64,000 nt of DNA from Streptomyces sp. NBC_00483 (lineage in GTDB: Bacteria > Actinomycetota > Actinomycetes > Streptomycetales > Streptomycetaceae): assembly GCF_036013745.1 (NCBI RefSeq), contig NZ_CP107880.1:1860001-1924000 (forward strand), written 5' to 3'. How positions within the stretch are numbered: position 1 is the first letter of the stretch; each line of letters opens with the position of its first letter. A program made the translations under genes and the position numbers. This document shows, one piece after another, positions 26,227 to 34,726 of this stretch. The notes below the pieces were generated by a model that made no database searches, had not been told where the DNA came from, and saw only the letters and a program-made list of their open reading frames with translations.

Positions 26227-27060
26227 ATGTCCGACCGACCCTTGACGCTCATGGCCGTGCACGCCCACCCCGACGACGAGGCCACCAGCACCGGAGGGGT
26301 CCTCGCGCGATATGCGGCGGAAGGCATCCGCACGGTGCTCGTGACCTGTACCGACGGCGGTTGCGGTGACGGGCCGGGGGGCGTCAAGCCCGGCGAACCC
26401 GGGCACGATCCGGTGGCCGTCGCCAAGATGCGCCGCCAGGAGCTCGAGACGAGCTGCGAGGTCCTGAAGATCAGCGACCTGGAGACGCTGGACTACGCCG
26501 ACTCCGGGATGATCGGCTGGCCGAGCAATGACGCGCCCGGATCCTTCTGGCAGACCCCCGTGGAGGAGGGCGCCGCCCGTCTCGCGGAGCTCATGCGCCA
26601 CTACCGCCCCGATGTGGTCGTCACCTACGACGAGAACGGTTTCTACGGCCACCCCGACCACATTCAGGCCCACCGCATCACGATGGCGGCGGTGGAGATG
26701 ACCGACCTGACACCGAAGGTGTACTGGACGACGATGCCCCACTCGGGCATGCAGCGGTTCGGCGAGATCATGCGCGAGTTCAATGAGGACATGCCGGAGC
26801 CGGACCCGGCCGAGGCCGCCGCACTGGCCGACATCGGCCTTCCCGACGACGAGATCACGACGTGGGTCGACACCACCGCGTTCAGCGACCAGAAGTTCGA
26901 CTCCCTGGCCGCGCACGCCAGCCAGGGCGAGAACATCTTCTTCCTCAAGATGGGCAAGGAGCGGTTCGGCGAGCTGATGGGCCTGGAGACCTTCGTCCGC
27001 GTCAAGGACACGACCGGGGCGGCCCTGCCCGAGAAGGACCTCTTCGCCGGACTGCGCTGA
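26227..27060 (+). CDS. PIG-L (LmbE) family zinc-dependent deacetylase, Mca/MshB-like
   Basis: The 277-aa protein has the metal motif AHPDDE near residue 14 and the distal HPDH ligand in GFYGHPDHIQAHR. PIG-L enzymes remove acetyl or other acyl groups from GlcNAc-containing substrates; in actinomycetes these include mycothiol biosynthesis (MshB) and mycothiol-conjugate amidase (Mca). This copy has the general fold, but nothing fixes its substrate. ATG 26227 follows GCAGGAGG. It diverges from the CHAT operon and ends at a hairpin terminator. Confidence 0.8.
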   Translation: MSDRPLTLMAVHAHPDDEATSTGGVLARYAAEGIRTVLVTCTDGGCGDGPGGVKPGEPGHDPVAVAKMRRQELETSCEVLKISDLETLDYADSGMIGWPSNDAPGSFWQTPVEEGAARLAELMRHYRPDVVVTYDENGFYGHPDHIQAHRITMAAVEMTDLTPKVYWTTMPHSGMQRFGEIMREFNEDMPEPDPAEAAALADIGLPDDEITTWVDTTAFSDQKFDSLAAHASQGENIFFLKMGKERFGELMGLETFVRVKDTTGAALPEKDLFAGLR

Positions 27061-27067
27061 TCCACCC

Positions 27068-27099
27068 GTCCGGGCGGAGCCCGAAGGCGCCGCCCGGAC
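27068..27099. terminator. Bidirectional terminator hairpin
   Basis: A 10-bp perfect stem (GTCCGGGCGG at 27068-27077 with CCGCCCGGAC at 27090-27099) lies in the 47-bp gap between convergent genes. Confidence 0.75.
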
Positions 27100-27107
27100 C
27101 GTTGTCC

Positions 27108-28466
27108 TCAGCTCCCGGACGGCTCCGCCACCTGCGAGCCCCCGGGCACCTCCGCCCCGTCGCGGGTCCCCGCCGCGTACAGATCGCGGCGGAAGGACTC
27201 CCGGATCGTATAGACCGCGATGAAGGTCAGGACGGAGAGCAGGAGGATGTACGCGGAGACCGACCAGGAGGAGCCCGTCGCGGCCAGCATCGCGGTCATC
27301 AGGAAAGGGGCGAGGCCGCCGGCGAGCACCGAGGCGGTCTGGTAGCCGAGGGACGCGCCGGAGTAGCGCACCTCCGCGGGGAACATCTCGGCGTACAGCG
27401 CGGCCTGCGGCCCGTACATGGTGGCGTGGATCGTGAAGCCGATCAGCAGGGACAGGAAGGTCAGCGGCGCCGATCCCGTGTCGATCAGCCAGAACAGGGG
27501 GAAGGCGAAGAGGCCCATGAGCGCCGCGCCCGTGAGGTAGAGCTTGCGGCGGGACCAGCGGTCCGAGAGCGCCCCGAAGAGCGGGATCGTGACGATCTGC
27601 GTGGCGCCGGCGCCGAGGACGCAGAGCAACGTGGTGGTGCGGGAGAGCCCGGCGTGGGTGGTGCCGTAGTCGAGCATGCCGCTGATCAGGATGTAGAACG
27701 TGGCGTTCACGACGAAGAAGGCGCCGGACGCCTGGAGGATGGCCCGCCAGTGGTGCCGTACGGCCTGGCGCAGTGGGGACTTTTGGGCCCCGGCGGTGTG
27801 CTCGGCCTGCGCCGACCGGTCGCGCATGGCCCGGAAGACCGGCGAGTCCTCGATCTTCAGCTGAACGTAGAGGCCGACGGCGACCAGGGCGAGGCCGGTG
27901 ACGAAGGGGATCCGCCAGCCCCAGCTGGTGAACGCCGAGTCGGACAGGGTCGCGGTGAGCAGCAGGAAGACGGCGTTGCCCGCGACCGCGCCGATGATGG
28001 CGCCGGTCTGGACGAGGCTGCCGTAGAAGCCGCGCCGTTCCACGGGTGCGTGCTCGGTGAGGAGCAGCGCGGCGCCGCCCCACTGGGCGCCGACGCCGAG
28101 TCCCTGGATCAGGCGGAGGAACACGAGCAGGACGGGTGCCCAGGTGCCGACGGTGGCGTACGTGGGGAGCACACCGACGCCGAACGTCGCGACGCCCATC
28201 ACCACGAGCGCCCCCACCAGCGGCGGTTTGCGCCCGAACCGGTCGCCGAGGTGGCCTGCGACGATCCCGCCGAGCGGCCGCGCGACGAAGCCCACGGCGA
28301 AGGTCGCGAAGGAGGCCAGGGTTCCGGCGATGTCGCTGAAGGAGGGGAAGAAGAGATCGCCGAGGACGAGCGCCGCGGCGGTGGCGTAGATGAGGAAGTC
28401 GAACCACTCCAGCGCCGTGGAGAGCACGGCCGCCCCCGCGAGTCGGCGCATTCCGTTGCTGGTCAC
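27108..28466 (-). CDS. MFS transporter, metabolite:H+ symporter (MHS) type
   Basis: The protein has 452 aa and 12 predicted TM helices. It shows the MHS/MFS signatures ALEWFDFLIYATAAAL at the N-terminus, GDRFGRKPP between TM2 and TM3, and GALSDRWSRRK in the second half. MHS members import organic acids, betaines or aromatic acids. GTG 28466 is chosen for its AGGAGG SD, and it overlaps the stop of the ligase gene (GTGA). It is the last gene of the four-gene operon 31978-27108 and probably imports that pathway's substrate. Confidence 0.85.
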   Translation of the reverse strand: MTSNGMRRLAGAAVLSTALEWFDFLIYATAAALVLGDLFFPSFSDIAGTLASFATFAVGFVARPLGGIVAGHLGDRFGRKPPLVGALVVMGVATFGVGVLPTYATVGTWAPVLLVFLRLIQGLGVGAQWGGAALLLTEHAPVERRGFYGSLVQTGAIIGAVAGNAVFLLLTATLSDSAFTSWGWRIPFVTGLALVAVGLYVQLKIEDSPVFRAMRDRSAQAEHTAGAQKSPLRQAVRHHWRAILQASGAFFVVNATFYILISGMLDYGTTHAGLSRTTTLLCVLGAGATQIVTIPLFGALSDRWSRRKLYLTGAALMGLFAFPLFWLIDTGSAPLTFLSLLIGFTIHATMYGPQAALYAEMFPAEVRYSGASLGYQTASVLAGGLAPFLMTAMLAATGSSWSVSAYILLLSVLTFIAVYTIRESFRRDLYAAGTRDGAEVPGGSQVAEPSGS

Positions 28467-30130
28467 CGCTGTTCGCCTCCTGTCAGGAGCTGCTGAGCCT
28501 GTTCGCGGAGCGCGGCGGCCCGGATCTTGGTGCCGTTCGTGCCCGAGGTGGTGGGCATGCGGTCCAGTACGTGCACGGCCGCCGGGACCTTGAAGCGGGC
28601 CAGGCCCTGCGCACACCATTCCCGGAGCCCCTCGGGCCCGGTGGGTGTGTCGAGGACGACGAAGGCGACTGCCTGCGGGGCGCCGTCCTCGCCGCGCGCG
28701 CCGACGACCTTCGCGGTCCGTACGGCGGTGTGTGCGGCAAGACGCTGCTCGATCTCCGCCGGGTCGACGAGGAAGCCGCGCAGCCGCAGCACGTCGCCCA
28801 TCCGGCACACGTACTCGACGGCCCCGTCCTCCGCGAGCGTCGCCAGGTCCCCGGTGCGGAACCATCCGTCGGCGGTGAAGGCGCGCTCGGCGGCCTCCGG
28901 GTCACCCAGGTAGGCATCGACCACGTTGGGGCCGCGCAGCTGCAACTCGCCCTGGGCGCCGGGCCGTACGGGGTCGTCCGTCTCCGGGTCGACGACCCGT
29001 ACGGCGATGTCCGGTGACACCGGACGGCCGCCGCCGAGCCAGCGGCGCGGCGCGGGTTCGCCGGGCGGCCAGCACAGGGCGAGGGCGAACACCTCCGAGG
29101 AGCCGTACACACCGGAGGTGTGAGTCCCGAACTCCTTCTGCGCCCAGGCCGCGATGTCACGGGTGCGGCCGAGGAAGTCGGCCATGCCGAGCCAGCGCAG
29201 GGTGGAGAGGTCCCGCGGTGCGCGCCGCCAGGCGTCGACGAGCCGGGAGACCATGTCGTCGCCGCCCACGAGATGGGTCACCCCGTGCCGGGCGAGACCA
29301 GCGAGGGCCGTGTCCTCCTGGAAGACCGGTTCGAGCAGGCAGGCGGCGCCTCCTGCGATCGCGGCCATGGCGGTGGTGAAGCCGAAGGTGCCGGAGAGCG
29401 GGAGGATGCAGCCGACGACGTCGCCGTCGTCGATGCCGAGGGCTCGGGCGTCGGCCTCCGCGTGGGCGACGACGGCGGACTCGCGGTGCGCGGCGAGTTT
29501 GGGTCGGCCCGTGGAGCCGGAGGTGGTGAAGGCGACGGTGAGTTCGTCTCCGGTGGGCGGGGGCACGGCAGTGGTGTGTCCGGTGTGCGCGGGGGTGCCT
29601 TCGGTGTGCGCGGGCGCCGCAGTGGTGTCTTCGGCGGTACGGGGTGTCCAGGCGCCGGCGCCCATGTCGTACGCGGAGGGGTCGGCCGGCGGGTCGGTGT
29701 CAGGGCCCGGGACGACGGCGACCACGGGGGTGGGCGCGGTGGTGCGGGGCAGGGCGCGGCGGAGGATGCCGGCCAGGTCGAGGCCGTGGAAGTCGTGTGC
29801 GAGGGCGAGGACCTTGGGCCGGGCCCGGTCGAGTACGTGCACCAACTCGTCGACGTTGTAACGGGTGTTGACCCCGATGACGTGCGCTCCGAGGCCGGCG
29901 GCGGCGAACTGCCAGGCCAGTGCGGACGACCAGTTCGGCAGCCAGACCGCCACGCAGTCGCCCCGGCCGACACCGACGTCGGCGAGTTCCGTACGGAGCC
30001 GGGCGGCGCGCACCTGGAACTCCCGGCGGGTGACGGCCGCCCGCTCGCCGCCGGCCCCCGCGTCGATGGCGAATACGGCGTCGGGGTCGCGGTCCACGAG
30101 TCCGGACAGGAGGTCGGTGAGGGTGGTCAT
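28463..30130 (-). CDS. AMP-forming acyl/aryl-CoA ligase (ANL superfamily)
   Basis: The protein has 555 aa. The P-loop A3 motif reads TTSGSTGRPK, followed by YGSSEVF (A5), GWFRTGDLA (A7), RMGDVLRLRGF (A8) and the C-terminal catalytic Lys region TNGTKIRAAAL. It would activate a carboxylic acid to acyl-AMP and then acyl-CoA. A low-complexity Thr/Pro insertion sits just before the P-loop (about 175-200). ATG 30130 follows AAAGGA. It is third in the operon, with a 97-bp gap from the hydrolase and GTGA overlap to the transporter. The substrate is unknown; the neighbours favour a fatty, alicyclic or aromatic acid. Confidence 0.82.
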   Translation of the reverse strand: MTTLTDLLSGLVDRDPDAVFAIDAGAGGERAAVTRREFQVRAARLRTELADVGVGRGDCVAVWLPNWSSALAWQFAAAGLGAHVIGVNTRYNVDELVHVLDRARPKVLALAHDFHGLDLAGILRRALPRTTAPTPVVAVVPGPDTDPPADPSAYDMGAGAWTPRTAEDTTAAPAHTEGTPAHTGHTTAVPPPTGDELTVAFTTSGSTGRPKLAAHRESAVVAHAEADARALGIDDGDVVGCILPLSGTFGFTTAMAAIAGGAACLLEPVFQEDTALAGLARHGVTHLVGGDDMVSRLVDAWRRAPRDLSTLRWLGMADFLGRTRDIAAWAQKEFGTHTSGVYGSSEVFALALCWPPGEPAPRRWLGGGRPVSPDIAVRVVDPETDDPVRPGAQGELQLRGPNVVDAYLGDPEAAERAFTADGWFRTGDLATLAEDGAVEYVCRMGDVLRLRGFLVDPAEIEQRLAAHTAVRTAKVVGARGEDGAPQAVAFVVLDTPTGPEGLREWCAQGLARFKVPAAVHVLDRMPTTSGTNGTKIRAAALREQAQQLLTGGEQR

Positions 30131-30227
30131 CGGAGTCCTTTCACCGTGCGGGTGGGCAAGACGGTGTTCCCGTGGTCGAAGAGTCCGGCAGGGCGCGGCG
30201 CGGCCGGGGCGCAGTGCGGGGCGGGGC

Positions 30228-31115
30228 TCAGCCGGCCGCGGCGCGGTCCCGGGACAGCTGCCGCAGCCAGCCGTCGAGGAGGCCGGCGAAGCCGTCGACC
30301 TCCTCCATCGGGTAGTGGCCGACGCCCGGCAGCAGCGCGTACTGTCCGTGCGGAAGCGCCTCGGCCGTCCGCCGCACCTGTTCGAGGTCGAGCCACAAGT
30401 CATCCTGGCCCGCGACCAGTTGGACCGGGCAGGTCGCGGATTCCAGTGCGTCCCGTACGTCGTGCGTGCCCCAGCCGATCAGGTCGGCACTGGAGACGGC
30501 GGGATCCTCGCGACGGTGCATGGTGGCGATGAGTTCGGCCGTGGCGGGCGGCACGGCGGAGCCGACGACGGCGAGGGTGCCGAGGTAGGTCCGGTCGGAG
30601 CGGCTGGGCGCGGCCAGATCCTGCAGTTCGCGGCGGAGCCCTGCCACGTTGACGCGTCCGGGACCGGCCTCGGCGGCCAGGGCGACGGCCCCCGCCAGCT
30701 CGTCCCCCGCCCGTACCGCCAGCTCGAGGGCGATCTTGCCGCCGATGGAACAGCCGACGACGTACGGGCGCTCCAACTCGAGGGCGCTGATGAGCCATTG
30801 ACACCATTGCGCGTACTGGGTCAGGTCCTCGACCGGGCCGCTCCGGGCGGGCTCGGAGCGGCCGTGGCCGGGCAGATCCGGGACGATCACGCGGTAGCCG
30901 AGTGCGGCGAGCTCCTCGGTGGTGCGGCGCCACTGCACACCACTCTGCCCGGCGGTGTGCAGGCAGAGCACCGGGGCGCCCTCCCGAGGCAGCTCGGTGC
31001 CTGACGGGTCGACGCCTGACTGCTCGCCACCTGCCTTTTCGAGGTACGCCTGCTCGACGTAGCCGAACGCTCCGTCGATCTCCAGGTAGCGGGCTTCGTG
31101 CCGGATGCGGGTCAT
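30228..31115 (-). CDS. Alpha/beta hydrolase
   Basis: The 295-aa protein has the fold signatures LHTAGQSG (oxyanion strand), nucleophile elbow GCSIGG (Ser), an acidic residue region AGQDDLW and the catalytic His in VGHYPMEE. It resembles carboxyl-ester or C-C bond hydrolases of aromatic and fatty acid catabolism. ATG 31115 overlaps the upstream stop (ATGA) and has GGAGG nearby. It is the second gene of the operon. Confidence 0.82.
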   Translation of the reverse strand: MTRIRHEARYLEIDGAFGYVEQAYLEKAGGEQSGVDPSGTELPREGAPVLCLHTAGQSGVQWRRTTEELAALGYRVIVPDLPGHGRSEPARSGPVEDLTQYAQWCQWLISALELERPYVVGCSIGGKIALELAVRAGDELAGAVALAAEAGPGRVNVAGLRRELQDLAAPSRSDRTYLGTLAVVGSAVPPATAELIATMHRREDPAVSSADLIGWGTHDVRDALESATCPVQLVAGQDDLWLDLEQVRRTAEALPHGQYALLPGVGHYPMEEVDGFAGLLDGWLRQLSRDRAAAG

Positions 31116-31978
31116 GCGCGCGCCTCCTCGGCCAGCGTCCGTGCCGCGTCCGTGATGAGGTGCAGGACCTTGGTCAGGCGCAGGTACTCATAGGCGTCGC
31201 CGGTGGCGTGGAACTGCCCGCGCATCATGCGCGCGACGAGGTCGTTGCGTTCCCCGGTGAGCAGTTCGGCCCAGGTCAGCTCGTCGGCGGCGAGGGTGAA
31301 GGTCGGCCCGTGCGGGGTGCGGCGGGCGACGTCGATGATGCGGCCGAGGTAGACGCGCAGCTGCACCTCGTTGTCTCCCGCCCTGAGACCGATGGCGCCG
31401 TCCCATGTGGCGGTCGCGGCGGCGAACTGGTCGTCCTGGGACAGGAGTTCCGCGACAGCGCTCCCCCACTCAACGGTTCCGGGTGCGAGGGATGCCGGGT
31501 CGGGACCGGTTCCGCGGGCGTGCACCAGGACGGCGCTGGTGCCCTCCTGGACGCGTTCGCCCCGCTGATTCTCGAGGACCACGTGCCGGTGGACCACGCC
31601 CTGGTGAGGGTCGGACGTGCGGCGACAGCGCGTGATGGTGAGGGTGCACTGGAGGGTGTCGCCGACGTACGAGGGCTTCAGGTAGCGCCAGTTGGTGTCG
31701 AGCAGGGCGATGACGGACTCCCCTGCGAGGCCCATGTCGTGGAGGAATCCCAGGAAGGCCGCGATACCGAACGGCCCGTGCAGTATCGGCCGTTCGAAGC
31801 GTGTCCGTGCCGCCCACTCGGGGTCGGTGTGCAACGGGTGTCTGTCGCCGCTGAGTTCGGTGAACGCCGCGAGGTCGTCGGCGGTGATCCGGCGTGCGGT
31901 ACTGGTCCAGCGCTGCCCGGGGCGGAAGTCCTCGAAGTACAGGGACTGCGTTCGGACCGCCGATTGCGATGCCGCCAT
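31112..31978 (-). CDS. MaoC-like hydratase domain fused to SCP2-like domain
   Basis: The 288-aa protein has two parts. Residues 10-150 form a hotdog MaoC-type domain (SGDRHPLHTDPEWA...FERPILHG), the enoyl-CoA hydratase family. Residues 175-285 (WDGAIGLRAGDNEVQLRVYLG...LAADELTWAELLTGE...GQFHATGD) look like a sterol-carrier-protein-2-type lipid-binding domain. The pair would hydrate an enoyl-CoA while holding a lipid-like substrate. ATG 31978 has a very good SD (AAGGAG). It is the first gene of the operon and lies opposite a TetR gene with palindromic operator candidates between them. Confidence 0.75.
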   Translation of the reverse strand: MAASQSAVRTQSLYFEDFRPGQRWTSTARRITADDLAAFTELSGDRHPLHTDPEWAARTRFERPILHGPFGIAAFLGFLHDMGLAGESVIALLDTNWRYLKPSYVGDTLQCTLTITRCRRTSDPHQGVVHRHVVLENQRGERVQEGTSAVLVHARGTGPDPASLAPGTVEWGSAVAELLSQDDQFAAATATWDGAIGLRAGDNEVQLRVYLGRIIDVARRTPHGPTFTLAADELTWAELLTGERNDLVARMMRGQFHATGDAYEYLRLTKVLHLITDAARTLAEEARA

Positions 31979-31994
31979 GCGACTCCTTAAGAAC

Positions 31995-32002
31995 GAACGT
32001 TC
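31995..32002. promoter_or_regulatory. Palindromic half of candidate TetR operator (operon side)
   Basis: GAACGTTC, with an overlapping upstream GAAC repeat, lies 17 bp before the MaoC-SCP2 start. It shares GAAC/GTTC arms with the site at 32128. Further along the gap, at 32054-32069, another inverted repeat (ACGCAT/ATGCGT) is seen. Confidence 0.45.
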
Positions 32003-32125
32003 ATGCGTAGACAAGCAGCGCACAAGTCCGGCCGTCAATAGGCGTGTTGAGATACGCATTGCGATGCGTGTTGCGATGTATCGAGCCGCGTTGACCATGA
32101 CCCGAGAGCCCCGTAGCCTCCCCGC

Positions 32126-32752
32126 ATGAACGATCGTTCTCCCGTACTGGACCTGATCAGCGACTCCGGACGGGGCAATGAGGCGGCCATCCTCCGCGCC
32201 GCCCTGCAGCTGTACGCGGAGCGCGGCTTCAACGGCGCCTCGATGCGGGACATCGCCCGCGCCGCGGGCACCAGCCTGTCCAACCTCTACAACTACTTCC
32301 CCTCCAAGGCCCGCCTTCTCACGGAGCTCCTGAACCGCGCCAACGCGGTGCTGTCCGCGCAGGTGACATCGGCGGTGGACACCGCGGGCAAGGATGTGGC
32401 CGGCCAACTGGGCGCGGCCGTACGCGCCTACGTGAGTTTCGTGGCGGACTACCAGACCGCCATGCTCATCGCGCTGAGCGAGGTGCGCCACCTGGAGGGC
32501 GAGGAGCGCGCCCAGGTGGTCGCCGAACGCGACCGCAACCAGGAGATCTTCGAGGAGCTGGTCGCCGCGGGCGCCGCGTCGGGCGTCTTCACCACCCCGT
32601 ACCCGCAGGACGCGGCGCGCAGCATCCTCGCGATGTGCTCCACCATCGCCACGTGGTACCGCCCGGAGGGACGGCTGACCAAGCAGGACCTGTGCGACCA
32701 GCACGCCCGCTACGCCTTGGCGCTCCTGGAGAGCGGGGCCGACGGCCGCTGA
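32126..32752 (+). CDS. TetR-family transcriptional regulator
   Basis: The 208-aa protein has an HTH at about residues 20-65 (ILRAALQLYAERGFNGASMRDIARAAGTSLSNLYNYFPSKARLL), the standard TetR pattern. A helical ligand-binding domain follows. It diverges from the MaoC/hydrolase/ligase/transporter operon and is its likely repressor. No SD precedes ATG 32126, and a 12-bp palindrome overlaps the start codon, so translation may be leaderless and transcription autorepressed. Confidence 0.85.
   Translation: MNDRSPVLDLISDSGRGNEAAILRAALQLYAERGFNGASMRDIARAAGTSLSNLYNYFPSKARLLTELLNRANAVLSAQVTSAVDTAGKDVAGQLGAAVRAYVSFVADYQTAMLIALSEVRHLEGEERAQVVAERDRNQEIFEELVAAGAASGVFTTPYPQDAARSILAMCSTIATWYRPEGRLTKQDLCDQHARYALALLESGADGR
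32128..32139. promoter_or_regulatory. TetR operator candidate overlapping the regulator start codon
   Basis: GAACGATCGTTC is a perfect 12-bp palindrome starting at the third base of the TetR start codon. It shares arms with GAACGTTC at 31995. Confidence 0.6.
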
Positions 32753-32754
32753 AT

Positions 32755-32826
32755 CGCCGTACGGAGCTGAACCGCGGTACGAAGCTGAACCGAGTCACGG
32801 AGCTGAACCGCGGTACGAGTCAGAGC
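32755..32826. repeat. 18-bp tandem repeat (4 copies) at convergent gene ends
   Basis: Four units of about 18 bp share CGGTACG(G/A)AGCTGAAC. They run from just after the TetR stop into the last codons of the dGTPase gene (stop at 32820). Confidence 0.85.
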
Positions 32827-34145
32827 CAGTCGCCGTCGGTCACGGAGCCGAGGCCGACTCCGGACAGGCGGCGGTGCAGGGCGACGGCCTGGCCCTCGGT
32901 CAGTGACGCGACGTGGTCGGCGGCGGCGCGCAGCGGGTCGCCGTGGAGGGCGAGTTCTTCGGCGCGGTCGGTGGGCAGCAGGTGCGGGGATTCGTGGGTC
33001 CAGCGCAGGAGTTGGGAGACGATGCGGCGTTTGCCGTGCTGCTGGGTGGCCAGGGCCGGGCGGTCGATGACGTAGCACCAGACCAGTTCCTTGAGCAGCT
33101 CGCAGGCTGTCCGGCGCTCGGTGGGGACGACGAGGCGGGCGCCGTACCGGATCGCTGCCGCGCCGCCGACCTGCAGGTCGATGTCGCGGGTGAAGTGGTC
33201 GATCAGCTTGGCGGTACGGGCGTTGAGGGCGACGTCGTCCTCGTGGCGGCCCCCGTACGGCTTCGCGATCGACAGCGCCTTTGCGATGTCGGCCAGGATG
33301 TGGACCGCCTCGTCGCGGTCGAAGCCGGCGCCCTCGCGGTGGCGCTTGGCCGCCACGTAATCCAGGAAGCGCTGCGTCTCGCGCTCGGTGTCACCGCCTG
33401 CGGCCCCGGGCGCCGGGAACAGCGAGGCCAGCGGGATCAGCCCCGCGCGGTAGAAGTCCTCCACGTCGTGGCAGGCGTAGGTGACATCGTCGGCCCAGTC
33501 CATCACCTGCTCCTCGACCGGCACCGCGTCGTCGTCACGGCCCGCCCGCACCCACCGGAACGCCTCCCGGTCGATCGCGTAGACGCCCCATTTGCCGTGC
33601 CGCGCGGGGTCGACGTCGCGCGCGGCACGCTCCCACGGGTACTTCGTGGCCGCGTCCAGGCAGGCCCGGGACAGGTGCAGGCCGCGATGGCCCGCGTACT
33701 TGTGCGCGGCGAGGAAGGTGAGGATGTGGAGGGTCTGGGCGTTGCCCTCGAAGCTGTCGAGGACGCCGTGCCCGGCGTGCAGCTCGTCCATCGTCGCGCG
33801 CAACGCGGTCTCTCCGGCGTGACCGAACGGCGGGTGCCCGATGTCGTGCGCCATGCAGGCCGCCTCGACCAGGGCCGGGTTCGGACCGCCGTAGCGCCGC
33901 TCCAGACGTTCGGCCATGCGCCGCCCCAGCTGCGCGACCTTCATCGAGTGGGTGAGCCGCGTGTGGTACGCCCCGAGTTCGCTGCTGGCGACGACCTGGC
34001 TCTTGCCCGCGAGCGCCCGCCACTGCGTCGAGTACAGGATGCGGTCCACATCGTGCTCGAACCCCGACCGCTGTCCGTCGTCCGCGACGCGTCGACGGAG
34101 GGAGTGCTGCTCCAGGTCATCATCGGTGTAGTGGGCAGGTCGCAT
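32820..34145 (-). CDS. dgt: Deoxyguanosinetriphosphate triphosphohydrolase-like HD protein
   Basis: The 441-aa protein is an HD-domain nucleotidase: HTRLTHSMKVAQ, then AHDIGHPPFGHAGE (the HD pair), and a later VMDWADDVTYACHDVEDF motif that supplies the last Asp ligand. This is the dGTPase/Dgt-like family, which hydrolyses dNTP to the nucleoside plus triphosphate. Full length is typical of the actinobacterial form. ATG 34145 is the family-like start (MRPAHYTDDDLEQHSLR) but lacks an SD; a long hairpin lies just upstream (34168). Confidence 0.88.
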   Translation of the reverse strand: MRPAHYTDDDLEQHSLRRRVADDGQRSGFEHDVDRILYSTQWRALAGKSQVVASSELGAYHTRLTHSMKVAQLGRRMAERLERRYGGPNPALVEAACMAHDIGHPPFGHAGETALRATMDELHAGHGVLDSFEGNAQTLHILTFLAAHKYAGHRGLHLSRACLDAATKYPWERAARDVDPARHGKWGVYAIDREAFRWVRAGRDDDAVPVEEQVMDWADDVTYACHDVEDFYRAGLIPLASLFPAPGAAGGDTERETQRFLDYVAAKRHREGAGFDRDEAVHILADIAKALSIAKPYGGRHEDDVALNARTAKLIDHFTRDIDLQVGGAAAIRYGARLVVPTERRTACELLKELVWCYVIDRPALATQQHGKRRIVSQLLRWTHESPHLLPTDRAEELALHGDPLRAAADHVASLTEGQAVALHRRLSGVGLGSVTDGDWL

Positions 34146-34167
34146 GGCGCGATGGTACTGGCCGACC

Positions 34168-34232
34168 GGGAACGCGTCCTGGCGTTCGGTCGACGCCAGG
34201 ACGCGTTCCCGGCCGACACCAGGACGCGTTCC
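34168..34232. repeat. Inverted repeat plus third copy upstream of dgt
   Basis: A perfect 17-bp inverted repeat (34168-34184 with 34194-34210) encloses a 9-nt loop. A third direct copy of the right-arm core CCAGGACGCGTTCC follows at 34219-34232. It begins 23 bp from the dgt start codon and could act on dgt mRNA or be a mobile-repeat remnant. Confidence 0.8.
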
Positions 34233-34300
34233 GACCCGTTCAGGCCTGGGTCTCGGTGGCCCGGCCGCCACCGAAGACCGCGGGGAGCGGGCCTGCGGCG

Positions 34301-34395
34301 CAGGGTGTAGTTGGTGTTGGCGTAGCTCCAGTCCGCCCCCGGCTCGAACCGGGCGGGCTTGGACAGCTGAGCCTGGACGAGTCCGTCAGGACCGC
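34301..34395 (-). pseudogene. Relic of a beta-lactamase/serine-hydrolase-family gene
   Basis: On the minus strand the short stretch LVQAQLSKPARFEPGADWSYANTNYTL has the SYxN motif and surroundings typical of class C beta-lactamase-like/D-Ala-D-Ala carboxypeptidase proteins. No full domain surrounds it: the N-terminal SxxK and C-terminal HxG parts are absent. It is a decayed fragment in the 580-bp gap between dgt and the metallophosphoesterase gene. Confidence 0.55.
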
Positions 34396-34527
34396 ATACG
34401 ACGCGACGTGTTGCGCAACCGCGTGCTGCTACTGGAGGGCGAACGCGACACGGCCGTCGCCGGGTTGCGGGAGCTGGCCGCGAAAGCCCAACACAGCGGC
34501 GACATGGGCCTGGCCGCTGAGATCTGA
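34381..34527 (+). pseudogene. Relic of an unidentified gene 3' end
   Basis: About 48 codons, ending in TGA, read as a plausible helical C-terminus (RIRRDVLRNRVLLLEGERD followed by an Ala/Leu-rich helix). The sequence directly before it is the opposite-strand serine-hydrolase relic. I cannot name the parent gene. The rest of the gap (34528-34726) holds no recognisable coding sequence. Confidence 0.35.
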
Positions 34528-34726
34528 CGCCCGGTCGCGGAGACGCCCGCGGGCTAGGCCCTTCTGACGGTTCGACAGGCGTGAGCCCCACGCGGCGTTC
34601 GGCGCGGCGAGCACGGTGCCGCTGCCGGACACGGACCGGACCTGGCCGCCGCCCCTTTCCGCGACGGCGGACAATGAGCCCTCCAGGACACTTCGAAAAT
34701 CGAGGCCGCACCTCAGGAGGGGAAGC

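Noticed and set aside
32755..32826. Possible CRISPR-like array
   Set aside because: 18-bp units are directly adjacent with no spacers and overlap a coding end.
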